Assembly: GCA_022510525.1 (NCBI GenBank)
Contig: JAFLTH010000009.1
Location: 1-56,570, forward strand
Direction of reading: 5' to 3'
Source of the DNA: Lachnospiraceae bacterium
GTDB lineage: Bacteria; Bacillota; Clostridia; Lachnospirales; Lachnospiraceae
DNA length: 56,570 bases
The notes below the pieces were generated by a model. It ran no database searches. It was not told where the DNA came from and was given only the letters and a program-made list of their open reading frames with translations. How positions within the stretch are numbered: the first letter of the stretch is position 1; the number at the start of each line of letters is the position of its first letter. Below, piece by piece: positions 33,258-42,300 of the stretch. The position numbers and the translations under genes are program-made.

Positions 33258-34169
33258 CTATACTTCTATCAATATCCAACTATCCATATACAAGTTCGTT
33301 CTTATAAAATCATTACACCATCGATTAGGCGCTATTACAACTTTATTCTTACTTTTTGCAAGAAACTGCCCCCACCAGCTAAATGTACTGTTGGATATCA
33401 CAAAATGTTTACATTTTGACATCAAATATATGCATTCATAAGTAGTATGACTAATATCATCATAGATTACCGGATAATCAAATTTCATCTTTCTCACGTC
33501 ATCCATGCTGTCTGAAAAAATATAGAAAACTGGATTTTCTACTATTTCCGCTATTTTTCTCATCGCAGAATAATAATATTCTTCCGTACATACCCCAAAC
33601 CGAGGATGATTTACATAATCTCCTCTCCTGATGTGTACACAGACAGATTCTGTTTCCTTCATATTTTGTTCTGTTATTTTAATATGCTCAGGTGCTTCTT
33701 TTACCTCTATAAAATCACGCAGCAGAGCATCCCTGATAGATTCCGCCACTTTTGCATCCTGAAACCATCCGTTTACATAAATGTTTTTATGCATTTTTAA
33801 CCCAAAGGTACAAGCATTATCTTCACAATGATCCTTTTGCACAATCCCAAACAAACCGAATAGCTTTTCTAACCTTTTTTCTCTTTTGGCGGCCACTTGT
33901 TCCGGACGACCTGCAATACAATAGCTTACTATCCGTCTGGCAAAATCCTGCTGAATTTCTAAAATTTTATTTTTGCTCCCACTTTCCAAAACAATAGCAT
34001 TTTCATATAAACAGAAATGATTCAACTCAAAATTTCTCAGCTCATCCGCATTGACACTAGTAATATCCAATCCTATTTGCTCTATGCCCAATTGAAGCTG
34101 AAGTTTTCTCGCCATGGCATATTGAAACATTTGATTTCCTAAGCCACCTTTGATTCTGACAACTATCAT
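33258..34169 (-). CDS. Alpha-1,2-fucosyltransferase (GT11)
   Basis: A 303-residue GT11 enzyme with GGLGNQMFQYAMARKLQ at the N-terminus, the GDP-fucose motif VCVHIRRGDYV near residue 175 and ISNSTFSWWGQFLA toward the C-terminus, all three diagnostic blocks of the family. It transfers L-fucose from GDP-fucose to a galactose or similar residue of the repeat unit. It is followed 5 nt upstream by another glycosyltransferase gene. The presence of a second, FUT8-like enzyme suggests more than one fucosylation step. Confidence 0.92.
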   Translation of the reverse strand: MIVVRIKGGLGNQMFQYAMARKLQLQLGIEQIGLDITSVNADELRNFELNHFCLYENAIVLESGSKNKILEIQQDFARRIVSYCIAGRPEQVAAKREKRLEKLFGLFGIVQKDHCEDNACTFGLKMHKNIYVNGWFQDAKVAESIRDALLRDFIEVKEAPEHIKITEQNMKETESVCVHIRRGDYVNHPRFGVCTEEYYYSAMRKIAEIVENPVFYIFSDSMDDVRKMKFDYPVIYDDISHTTYECIYLMSKCKHFVISNSTFSWWGQFLAKSKNKVVIAPNRWCNDFIRTNLYMDSWILIEV

Positions 34170-34174
34170 TTTTC

Positions 34175-35173
34175 TTATCTCCTATGAGTAAACCTCAGGA
34201 ATCTATCCTTTCCTAACAATCTATAGAGCAGATATAACATCGGATCATTATACCATTTTACACGTTCTCGTCCCCACCGATTATTATCATCTAACAATCG
34301 GTCATTAAATTTACTTGTTTGTACACCGCCTTTTAATCTAAATTCAAAATCCTCATCTTCATCTAACTCCAGATTCGTTTGCAAAATATTTTCTTCTGCA
34401 CTTCCTTTGGTATGCAAACCACTTCCGTCCCATCCCCAATTTCGCACTTTAGATTTAATTGGATTAATTGTGCAAAAACCGTTAAGCGCTAAAAAAATCC
34501 CTCTATTAACATCTACATTAGGAATCACATCAGCATCCGAAGTACTCAAAATCGTTCCAAGCATCCTTGAGAACAATTTTTTTCTTCTGCTGTAAAGCTT
34601 CCACATCAATCTGTAATTCTGCGCAGCCCGTAGCCAATTCTCCATTGTCAACTGCTCATGAATTATCTTCTCTTTTTCACGCCAAATCCCCATTCCCCAT
34701 GCGCTGAAATCTGTAAGCGCAACAACATTATTTTCTCCGCAATTAAACTGGTAGTCATGCGCGTATCCAACGATTCCGTAGACTGTAGGATGATCTTTAT
34801 ATAATGCCAGGCCTTTATTCATATATGTCAAAAAATTAACCGAAAATTCATTATCATCTTCCGTATGAATTAATCTGTCATATTTAGCAAAAACAGTCTT
34901 CTCCAAAAATTGATAATTACCGCTCAACCCTAAATTATGCTTTTGAAAATACACATGAACTTTGTCAAATCCTTCTATTGGATTTTTCAACATCCGGCAA
35001 ACTTTTTCCCAACCCTCTGTGCGACTTTCGCTCGGCGGATAATCAACACTTATATATAATTCCGTTTTATCGGCATATGTGTTTTTCTTTAAAGATTGGA
35101 TACATCTATTTAAGTGTTCATCCCGATAACACGCACTGATTGCTACCGGAGCATAAACCATCTCTTGTGACAT
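34175..35173 (-). CDS. GT-A fold glycosyltransferase (GT2-like)
   Basis: A 332-residue transferase from the ATG at 35173 (MSQEMVYAPV), preceded by GGAGGAG; a longer frame to 35212 would overlap the aldolase end. It starts with APVAISACYRDEHLNRCIQSL, continues with a Ser-Val-Asp (YISVDYPP) block and the acidic triad HTEDDNE that would bind the metal and nucleotide sugar, and ends in a variable acceptor domain. Sugar and linkage cannot be read from the sequence. Confidence 0.78.
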   Translation of the reverse strand: MSQEMVYAPVAISACYRDEHLNRCIQSLKKNTYADKTELYISVDYPPSESRTEGWEKVCRMLKNPIEGFDKVHVYFQKHNLGLSGNYQFLEKTVFAKYDRLIHTEDDNEFSVNFLTYMNKGLALYKDHPTVYGIVGYAHDYQFNCGENNVVALTDFSAWGMGIWREKEKIIHEQLTMENWLRAAQNYRLMWKLYSRRKKLFSRMLGTILSTSDADVIPNVDVNRGIFLALNGFCTINPIKSKVRNWGWDGSGLHTKGSAEENILQTNLELDEDEDFEFRLKGGVQTSKFNDRLLDDNNRWGRERVKWYNDPMLYLLYRLLGKDRFLRFTHRR

Positions 35174-35201
35174 TTTTCTCCTCCTGCTTATCGGCTTTAT
35201 C

Positions 35202-36776
35202 TCAATTCTCATATTGTGATGGTGTTAAAAAGGTAAGCTGCATAAGCTTCTGTAATTCTTCAACATACTTCCGGATGTTGATATTTTCTTCCTCTCCCCT
35301 TGTATGCGGACTGGCCATTCCGGGGAATGCATAGTTATTCCCATTCGTCTGATAACCATCAAATCCGGCTAACGCTATATCTTTCACACCCAGCTTGTCC
35401 AACATGCGAAGTAACATAATCACACAATTATCGCTAATCCCCTTTTCGGAAAAACTCACTTCCGAATAGTTCACCACATTCTCCGTTTCACAGCCTACAT
35501 TGAGCAGATTGGAGGTCACAATCATGCAAGCCGCTTCTTTTTCTCCTCGGAAACTTTCATATCGTCTGGCATTGGAAAAGAATGCATAATCTGTATTATA
35601 TTGCTCCGGTACAAAATTGGCGGAAAACACCAGCGGATTATTTTCTTCGATAAATCTACCAATTGTCTCCTGATAATCTATAATACTTGAGCCCGGTGCA
35701 ACAACCAACACCTTTTTATTAGTTATTCTTTCCTTTAACATCTGCAAAAATTCGCTGTCATCCACCTGAATACTCTGAAAATTCAAATATAATTTTTCGA
35801 TATGATCTTTGTCAAAAACAGACTTCTTGTCCGGTGCTATCTGGGACAATATCTGATTAATCTGCTTGGCACGCAGTCTGCCCGTACCCAACAGATATTC
35901 CGAATAATTCCGATGCAGGTTGTACTTCGCAGAAAGCGCATAGGCTATATTATAGCCCCATGGTTCAATCTGTTTCAGTTGAACAATGTGGTCATCAATA
36001 CCATCCAGCACAGGATTCACATTGTAATCCCGGCCCTCCATTTTATTCATATAATCCATAATCAGCTCCATGCAAAGATTCCCGGGAATCCTTCCCATTC
36101 CCAGCATCGAAGCATCGATAATACTTTTTCTCTCTGTAGCCTTGATATTGATATATTCCTGTGCCAACGAATATGCCAACCCAAGATTTTCGTGTAAATG
36201 CAATCCAATCGCTATGGACTCATCCAAATTGTGCTCCACCATAGAATAGATACGCAACAAATCTCCTTTCATCATTGAGCCGAAGGTATCTACAATAGAA
36301 AAAACATCAGGTTTTACAGCATTAACTCGCTCTAACAGGGCCAAAATCTGAGCATCCGAATAGCCCATAATATTGATGGGGTTACAAGCTGTCTGATATC
36401 CTTTCGCCTTTATCTTACGAATGAAATCCAACCCTTCTTCAATATCATAATCATGAAATGTCACACGGATTAAATCCACCGTCTGCCCGTCATAGGGTTC
36501 CAAGCGTTCAGGGTCATACGTATTATGCAGTGCCATAGCAGAAAATTTCGTATTTCCTCTATCTGCCGGCAGAATCGGTTTCATTTCTTCACAATTATTG
36601 AACACACTGCAATTTCTGTCATATTCACAATTGCGAAGGAATCCAATCTCCACATATTCCACCTTGGAAGCCACCAGCTTATTGATTATACTGCGAATCG
36701 TGTTGTATCCAAAATTCCAGTCATTGATATATCCGCCGTCGCGAAGTGTGCAATCCAATAATTTAATATCAGCCAT
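35202..36776 (-). CDS. HMGL-like aldolase fused to a second domain
   Basis: A 524-residue fusion. Residues 1-280 form an HMG-CoA lyase/4-hydroxy-2-oxovalerate aldolase barrel with LLDCTLRDGGYIND (metal and substrate residues), the GLHLHENLGLA strand with two His ligands and GMGRIPGNL. Residues 340-510 form a separate domain (VLVVAPGSSIIDYQ, DIALAGFDGYQTNG) resembling the DUF115-like fold found in some surface-sugar enzymes. The gene is followed by a CMP-sugar synthetase upstream of it (19 nt), so it likely makes a 2-keto acid sugar by pyruvate aldol chemistry. The second domain could trim or transfer the product. The exact sugar is unknown. Confidence 0.75.
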   Translation of the reverse strand: MADIKLLDCTLRDGGYINDWNFGYNTIRSIINKLVASKVEYVEIGFLRNCEYDRNCSVFNNCEEMKPILPADRGNTKFSAMALHNTYDPERLEPYDGQTVDLIRVTFHDYDIEEGLDFIRKIKAKGYQTACNPINIMGYSDAQILALLERVNAVKPDVFSIVDTFGSMMKGDLLRIYSMVEHNLDESIAIGLHLHENLGLAYSLAQEYINIKATERKSIIDASMLGMGRIPGNLCMELIMDYMNKMEGRDYNVNPVLDGIDDHIVQLKQIEPWGYNIAYALSAKYNLHRNYSEYLLGTGRLRAKQINQILSQIAPDKKSVFDKDHIEKLYLNFQSIQVDDSEFLQMLKERITNKKVLVVAPGSSIIDYQETIGRFIEENNPLVFSANFVPEQYNTDYAFFSNARRYESFRGEKEAACMIVTSNLLNVGCETENVVNYSEVSFSEKGISDNCVIMLLRMLDKLGVKDIALAGFDGYQTNGNNYAFPGMASPHTRGEEENINIRKYVEELQKLMQLTFLTPSQYEN

Positions 36777-36795
36777 AGCGCTACTCCTTGTTTCA

Positions 36796-37476
36796 TTATA
36801 CCGTCGGATTCGGATCCTTCATTGCATACAATATCTTAGCCATTTCATAATCATATACATCATCGATATCAGCGGCTTCACGTTTGTTCACCAATAATCT
36901 GTATGCCTTCGGGCCGTAGTTATAGTGCCACTCTTTGACCTTATCCTTCGGCGCCAAGTCAATACCGTTGGTGAAATGATATAACATCGGAAGCTGCTCG
37001 GAATTTTTATGTTCCAGTCCCATCTTAAAGTTCAGAGGACCATTCTCGTCCATCAGGTATGTCTGATAAGGGGAACAGGTAATCAGGGAATCATACCCTT
37101 CCTGCAATTTCTCAAAGTATACTTTGATAGCTTTCTCATATAAGTACGGCTCCACACAGGGAGAGGTGGCGCACGCCCACATCAGGTGATCGCCGTCGAT
37201 AATGTCACACACATACTCCAAAAACATACCGAAAGGCACGGACTCATCGGCATACTGTGTCGGTCTCTTGATTGCCTTAACCCCGCACTTCTCACCGATT
37301 GTCAGCATCTCATCCGAATCAGAAGATACAATAATTTCATGCAGACCTTTTACCTGTTTTAACTGCTCGATTTTATGCTGCAGTAAATTGGAGTCTCCAA
37401 AAGGTAGAATATTCTTGTTCGGCAGTCTGGAACTGCTTCCTTTCACCGGTACGATTGCTGATATTGTTTTATTCAT
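36796..37476 (-). CDS. CMP-sugar synthetase (acylneuraminate cytidylyltransferase family)
   Basis: A 226-residue cytidylyltransferase with IVPVKGSSSRLPNKNILPF at the N-terminus (CTP-binding loop with Arg and Lys), VSSDSDEML, and RPTQYADESV. It activates ulosonic acids with CTP to CMP-sugars. NeuB lies 15 kb away, while the adjacent gene is an HMGL-type aldolase; the substrate may be the product of either. The gene is downstream of the surface carbohydrate protein with a 4-nt overlap (37476/37473). Confidence 0.88.
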   Translation of the reverse strand: MNKTISAIVPVKGSSSRLPNKNILPFGDSNLLQHKIEQLKQVKGLHEIIVSSDSDEMLTIGEKCGVKAIKRPTQYADESVPFGMFLEYVCDIIDGDHLMWACATSPCVEPYLYEKAIKVYFEKLQEGYDSLITCSPYQTYLMDENGPLNFKMGLEHKNSEQLPMLYHFTNGIDLAPKDKVKEWHYNYGPKAYRLLVNKREAADIDDVYDYEMAKILYAMKDPNPTV

Positions 37477-38861
37477 GATTTACCCTCCTGTTTCTCTAAT
37501 TCCTTTGCAATTTTTCCTATAATGGCATTGATTTCCTCATCACTGGTCTTTTCAAAGTCATGTGCTATATTTTCCAGTTTTCTCCTGGCTTCTCGCTTTT
37601 TCTCAAGCCACTTCCATCTCAGTTTTTCATTTCCCAGCATGCTCAGGTATACATTGTATAGCGGTGCAATCTTAGTCAGTGCTTTTGTAAACTTTTCCGC
37701 AGGCCCCATCTTATGATAATATGCCTTAAGCTGTTCTTTCGTCAGATCATAATAGGGATCATGAATCACTTCCTCTGCCATATCCGCAAACTTGATATAA
37801 CTGGGCTTGTCCCAGTCAATAGTATAAACTTCGTCAATCAGTTTCTCACTAACGGGAAAGGGTCTGTTATCACTATATATCGTTTCCCTAAAATCTTCAA
37901 ATTCTGTTACTTTGTCTGCATCCCTGAGAAATGCCAGTTCATAATCATCAGGTACAGGTATCGGGAAAAGCAGATAGCACATTCTCTTTCCGAAAAAGGC
38001 CTCCACAAATGTTGAACTGTTTCCCGTATACACTTTATCGCTAATCAATACCCACTGCTTAACGGATTTATCTCCAATCACCTTAAAATTAGGATATTCT
38101 TCCATCATCTCATCTGCCTGTCTGCTTTCTTCACCGGGATGCGGCCGATATACGAAGACTACGTCTTCTCTTTCTTCACATATCTTTCCCATCCAATCCA
38201 AAATAATCTTCTTGGAAGGAAGCATACAGTCCAAATAATAATATCTCCAACCCTCTCCAAAGCGCCTGCACATTGTTGCCAGATAGTCCTCTGTGTGAGA
38301 ATCCGAGAAGTATGGGGATATAAAGAGAAATATCTTCTTATCCACGGGAATATCATAATCTTTAAGCACTTCTTCTTTGGAAAGATAATATCCCTTCAGT
38401 TCGTCACGCAAAAAATCCATCCCAACATGCCCTATCAACATCACCTTCTTCGGATCCATACCGGCGACTTCCAACATACGCCTTTTATTCATTTCTCCCC
38501 AGGAAACCCTGACGACATGCTTTGCCACCCCGGAATAATTCTTATATGCCTTTGCATCCCTTTCGTCCATAGGAAACACAATGTTTTCCCACTGCAGATC
38601 AATAATTTTTTTAAATTTAACAAAATTTTTGGTATGCCATTCGATCGTATGATTATCGTAACAAGCCATCGTTACGACAACTTTGGCATGATAAATGGGA
38701 CGCATTGCCTTCAATGCTTCCGCATCTTCTATGTGCATAATTTTGGTTTTATACCCCCTGCGGTCCAGTTCATATTTTAATAAACACAGATTTTCCAATT
38801 CCCTGACTTTATGCTCATATATAAACATAAAATCCAGTTCTTCTATCTTGTATTTTACCAT
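37473..38861 (-). CDS. Surface carbohydrate transferase of the CDP-glycerol glycerophosphotransferase/KpsS-like type
   Basis: A 462-residue protein from the ATG at 38861 (MVKYKIEEL); a frame to 38885 is also open. It has the two-Rossmann GT-B appearance, with YRPHPGEESRQ near the middle and the GNSSTFVEAFFGKRMCYLLFP block that in CDP-glycerol transferases and KpsS/LpsA-like proteins binds nucleotide. A basic, coiled-coil-like C-terminus ends the chain. Close linkage to a CMP-sugar synthetase suggests that it may transfer the CMP-activated sugar instead of glycerol phosphate. That is inference. Confidence 0.72.
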   Translation of the reverse strand: MVKYKIEELDFMFIYEHKVRELENLCLLKYELDRRGYKTKIMHIEDAEALKAMRPIYHAKVVVTMACYDNHTIEWHTKNFVKFKKIIDLQWENIVFPMDERDAKAYKNYSGVAKHVVRVSWGEMNKRRMLEVAGMDPKKVMLIGHVGMDFLRDELKGYYLSKEEVLKDYDIPVDKKIFLFISPYFSDSHTEDYLATMCRRFGEGWRYYYLDCMLPSKKIILDWMGKICEEREDVVFVYRPHPGEESRQADEMMEEYPNFKVIGDKSVKQWVLISDKVYTGNSSTFVEAFFGKRMCYLLFPIPVPDDYELAFLRDADKVTEFEDFRETIYSDNRPFPVSEKLIDEVYTIDWDKPSYIKFADMAEEVIHDPYYDLTKEQLKAYYHKMGPAEKFTKALTKIAPLYNVYLSMLGNEKLRWKWLEKKREARRKLENIAHDFEKTSDEEINAIIGKIAKELEKQEGKS

Positions 38862-38894
38862 GATTATCCCTGTCCTTTCACTCATCCTTCGAGG

Positions 38895-40151
38895 TTAGCC
38901 GGCTGCATATAACTGTCCTAATTCATCCGCCAATGCTTTATAATTATTATGCGCATTAAACATATCCTCATATATTTTCAGGGACTGTTCACACATATGA
39001 AAATATTCCTCTGTGCCGTAAATCTCTGCCATATGTTCTATAGCACTTTTTACTTCATTTACGTCCGGATTCTCTTCTACTAAGATTCCATTATCTTTTA
39101 CCATCTGCGGTAATTCACCGACTGTAGTAGCAATGGCGGGAATTCCGAAAGACAATGCCTCTTGTACAGAAACCGGTGAGCCACCTTCTGTTGATGTAGT
39201 GGTAATAAAGCAGCTTACATAATGCTCTTTATAAAAATCAATTACGCTGTCATTACGCATATACCCTGTAAACTCATATTGGATATTTTTCTTGTCATCA
39301 AGCTTCCAGAAAGCTTCTTCTTTCAGTATATCCATCTGCTCACCGTCCCCAATATGAATCCACCTAATATTTTGTTCTGTGATATACGACAATGCATCGA
39401 TTATCAAACCTACTCTTTTAATAGAAATGACATTGGAACAACTGAGCAGGAGAAATTCCTCCTGATAGCCATCTTTTCTGTTTTCAACCAACATGTCTTG
39501 GGAAGCCACACCCAAACGATACAGCGGGTATTTTCTTCCATCCTGTTTTCCGTATCTGCTCAAATAGTAATCTTTAGCATACTGTGCCGCAAAAATCAGC
39601 CGTTCCAGCCCCCTGTCCATCTGTGGTTTAAAAAACTGTTTTCCGTATAATTCCCGATAATCGTATAAATCATAACCGTGGGTTCTAGCTATTATTTTAA
39701 TATTCGGAAATTTATGCTTATGCATAGTTAATCCAAAACATTTATAATCAAACCAATAAAAATAGAAAAGGGCATTTGTATCCCTGTTCATGCCAACTTT
39801 TTTCTTTAACCGGCGATAAAAAGTTTCCGCAGCGGTGCCAAACATAAGCGCTCTGTAAATACGCTGCAGTATTTTCTCCCGCCCTCTGATAATAGACGCT
39901 ATCTCAATATAACAGTCTTTCTCACACAGGAAGTGCATCAAGGATAACAACTTGTCCCCCGTATTCTGTACAGACGAGATGACACATGCTTCTATTCCTT
40001 TTTGTTCATATTTGGTAGACTTATCTGTTTCAGCAGCAATCACAAACACATGATATTTATCACATAAATAAGGATATTCAGGTCCTATAAAGGCATCCTC
40101 CACGTGTCCGTAAGGAAAATCCTTAGTAATGAAATACATATCAGGCTTCAT
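38895..40151 (-). CDS. GT4 glycosyltransferase
   Basis: A 418-residue GT-B enzyme from the ATG at 40151 (MKPDMYFITKDF), 6 nt after GGGAG and overlapping the aminotransferase end. The C-terminal nucleotide-sugar site reads EGGSPVSVQEALSFGIPAIATTVGELPQMV, the E-x7-E motif of GT4. The N-terminal acceptor domain begins FPYGHVEDAFIGPEYPYL. A retaining mechanism is expected; donor and acceptor are unknown. Confidence 0.86.
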   Translation of the reverse strand: MKPDMYFITKDFPYGHVEDAFIGPEYPYLCDKYHVFVIAAETDKSTKYEQKGIEACVISSVQNTGDKLLSLMHFLCEKDCYIEIASIIRGREKILQRIYRALMFGTAAETFYRRLKKKVGMNRDTNALFYFYWFDYKCFGLTMHKHKFPNIKIIARTHGYDLYDYRELYGKQFFKPQMDRGLERLIFAAQYAKDYYLSRYGKQDGRKYPLYRLGVASQDMLVENRKDGYQEEFLLLSCSNVISIKRVGLIIDALSYITEQNIRWIHIGDGEQMDILKEEAFWKLDDKKNIQYEFTGYMRNDSVIDFYKEHYVSCFITTTSTEGGSPVSVQEALSFGIPAIATTVGELPQMVKDNGILVEENPDVNEVKSAIEHMAEIYGTEEYFHMCEQSLKIYEDMFNAHNNYKALADELGQLYAAG

Positions 40152-41283
40152 AATTTCTCCCATAAATAATAATTTCCGATATCTTTATTACCTCTTCTTC
40201 CCGCAAATACGGATGCATAGGCAAGGATAAACATCGTCTGCTTACATAATAAGTATTAGGTAATTCACTGCCTTTCATATACTGCGCAGACTGTTTAAAA
40301 GCTCTCTGTTCATGCAGCCCTTTAGGATAATAAATCATGCTTGGAATATTGCACTTCCTCAATATATCTTGCATTTTACTTCTTTTATTTTCGTCTTCCA
40401 AAAGAATAGTGTATTGTGCCCAACTGGATATGTATCCCTCTTTTACAACCGGTGTAACTACAGAATTGTCGAGATATTTTTCATACCAACTGGCTGCCTG
40501 ATTAACACTATCTAACTCGTAATCTTCCAGAATTCGAAGCTTCACCTGTAATATGGCTGCCTGAAGGGTATCCAGTCTGGAATTAAGTCCTATACGTACA
40601 TTATCGTACTTATCCTCGCCTTTACCATGCACTTTATAGGACTCTATTAACTTAGCCCACTCATCATTGTCCGTGAAGACGGCACCGCCATCTCCATAGC
40701 ATCCCAATGGTTTTGCGGGAAAGAAAGAAGTAATTGAAATGTCTCCGAAACTGCAGGCCCTTTGCTTACCTATTCTTCCGCCAAATCCCTGGGCTCCATC
40801 CTCCAGAAGCAATAAATTATACTTATCTGTTATCGCCCTGATAGCAGGAAAATCTGCCGGTTGTCCAAATAAATCCACAGCTATAACCACCTTGGGGGTC
40901 AGCTTTCCTTCTTTTATAACCTCTTGAATTGCGCCTTCCAGAGATTGCGGTGAAATATTAAACGTATCCTTATCAATGTCCACGAAAACAGGGGTAGCAT
41001 TTACCCATGGCACAACTTCCGCTGTAGAAAAGAAAGTAAAATCAGGAACGAATACGGCATCACCCTCCCCGATTCCCCAAACCATCAATGCCAGCTGCAG
41101 CGCATCAGTACCATTAGCGCAGGAGATACAATGTTTTACTCCAACATAATCCGCCAATTTTTCTTCCAATTGTGTCACCGGGCTGCCGCCTATGAAATGT
41201 GCACTCGAAAGTACGCTTTGAATTACAGAATCAATTTGAACTTTATTCTTTAAATATTGTGTCCTTAGGTCTCTAAACTCCAT
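40141..41283 (-). CDS. PLP sugar aminotransferase (WbpE-like)
   Basis: A 380-residue DegT/DnrJ/EryC1 aminotransferase with the catalytic Lys191 in SFFPAKPLGCYGDGG and the Asp of LLEDGAQGFGG. With WbpD- and WbpB-like genes beside it, the expected reaction is amination of UDP-3-keto-GlcNAcA to UDP-GlcNAc3NA with glutamate. It overlaps the wbpD-like stop by 11 nt at its start. Other sugars are possible because the family is broad. Confidence 0.86.
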   Translation of the reverse strand: MEFRDLRTQYLKNKVQIDSVIQSVLSSAHFIGGSPVTQLEEKLADYVGVKHCISCANGTDALQLALMVWGIGEGDAVFVPDFTFFSTAEVVPWVNATPVFVDIDKDTFNISPQSLEGAIQEVIKEGKLTPKVVIAVDLFGQPADFPAIRAITDKYNLLLLEDGAQGFGGRIGKQRACSFGDISITSFFPAKPLGCYGDGGAVFTDNDEWAKLIESYKVHGKGEDKYDNVRIGLNSRLDTLQAAILQVKLRILEDYELDSVNQAASWYEKYLDNSVVTPVVKEGYISSWAQYTILLEDENKRSKMQDILRKCNIPSMIYYPKGLHEQRAFKQSAQYMKGSELPNTYYVSRRCLSLPMHPYLREEEVIKISEIIIYGRNYEA

Positions 41284-41845
41284 TAATCAGACGCATCCCT
41301 TCATTTTCTGTCAGCACATATTTCCTCTCACAATCGGGGCAGCATAATTCCTCATCCAGAACCTGGCCGCACTCACACACCCAGCCAATCTGCCTGGCCG
41401 GTACACCTGCCATCAATGCATGGTTCTGAACGTCCGTCGTCACAACCGCACCTGCCGCAATCGTACAATATTTACCGAGCTCATGATTACATACTATTGT
41501 TGCGTTGGCACCGATTGTAGCTCCGGAACGAACCAGAGTACGTTTATATCCTGCGCTTCCTTTGGGATATTCTGCTCGAGGAGTCAAATCATTGGTAAAG
41601 ACCATAGATGGTCCACAGAATACGCCATCCTCCAGTTCAACTCCTTCATACACCGAAACATTATTCTGAATCTTACATCTGTCACCGATTTTTACTCGAT
41701 TGGATATATTGACATTCTGTCCCAGCGTACAGTTTCTTCCAATCCGAGCACCACTTTGAATATGACAAAAATGCCATATCTTGGTACCTTCTCCAATCTG
41801 CACATCCTCATCTATATAGCTGCTTTCATGTACGTAATAATCCAT
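41273..41845 (-). CDS. WbpD-like sugar N-acetyltransferase (left-handed beta-helix)
   Basis: A 190-residue hexapeptide acyltransferase starting HESSYIDEDVQIGEGTKIWHF, typical of the UDP-amino-sugar 3-N-acetyltransferases. The repeats (IGRNCTLGQNVNI and so on) build a beta-helix trimer with a catalytic-type Asn/His and CoA tunnel, followed by a small C-terminal cysteine module (CECGQVLDEELCCPDCERKY) that may bind zinc. It overlaps wbpE. It would acetylate the 3-amino group made by WbpE. Confidence 0.87.
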   Translation of the reverse strand: MDYYVHESSYIDEDVQIGEGTKIWHFCHIQSGARIGRNCTLGQNVNISNRVKIGDRCKIQNNVSVYEGVELEDGVFCGPSMVFTNDLTPRAEYPKGSAGYKRTLVRSGATIGANATIVCNHELGKYCTIAAGAVVTTDVQNHALMAGVPARQIGWVCECGQVLDEELCCPDCERKYVLTENEGMRLINGV

Positions 41846-41889
41846 CCTGCCACCTCTGTTAAACTGTCTATATCCTAAGGGTTCTTTAC

Positions 41890-42285
41890 CTAAACCATTA
41901 CTTTTGCATAACCTTTGACAACTTTTTTCATCTTTTGATTTACCACAATTGTTTCCAAGCTTATAACTTTATTGTTAATTTCTTTCACCATAACAGTTGC
42001 CGTAATCGTATCATCAATATACACCGGTGCCAAAAATTCCAACGATTGCTCCAAATATATACTCCCGGGTCCCGGAAGATACATACCTATTGCCGTCGAG
42101 ATAAATGAGGATACCAGCATGCCATGACATATTCTTTTTCCAAATTTTGACTTTTCTGCTTCCTGTTTATTAATATGGATCGGATTAAAATCGCCACATA
42201 TTTCGGCAAAATCATATACATCCGTTTCTGTTAACGTCTTAGATACAGAAGCGCTGTCACCTATTTTTATCTTCTCGCTTTGCAT
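41890..42285 (-). CDS. MaoC-like hot-dog (R)-hydratase
   Basis: A 131-residue single hot-dog protein of the MaoC/PhaJ type with DFNPIHINKQEAEKSKFG containing the Asp and His catalytic pair, and GKRICHGMLVSSFISTAIG. These enzymes hydrate trans-2-enoyl-CoA to (R)-3-hydroxyacyl-CoA. It lies between an LpxD-like acyltransferase gene (16 nt away) and wbpD. A supply of (R)-3-hydroxybutyryl-CoA from crotonyl-CoA for sugar N-acylation fits both partners and butyrate-type metabolism. This is inference from context. Confidence 0.8.
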   Translation of the reverse strand: MQSEKIKIGDSASVSKTLTETDVYDFAEICGDFNPIHINKQEAEKSKFGKRICHGMLVSSFISTAIGMYLPGPGSIYLEQSLEFLAPVYIDDTITATVMVKEINNKVISLETIVVNQKMKKVVKGYAKVMV

Positions 42286-42300
42286 ATCTTCCGTACTCCT

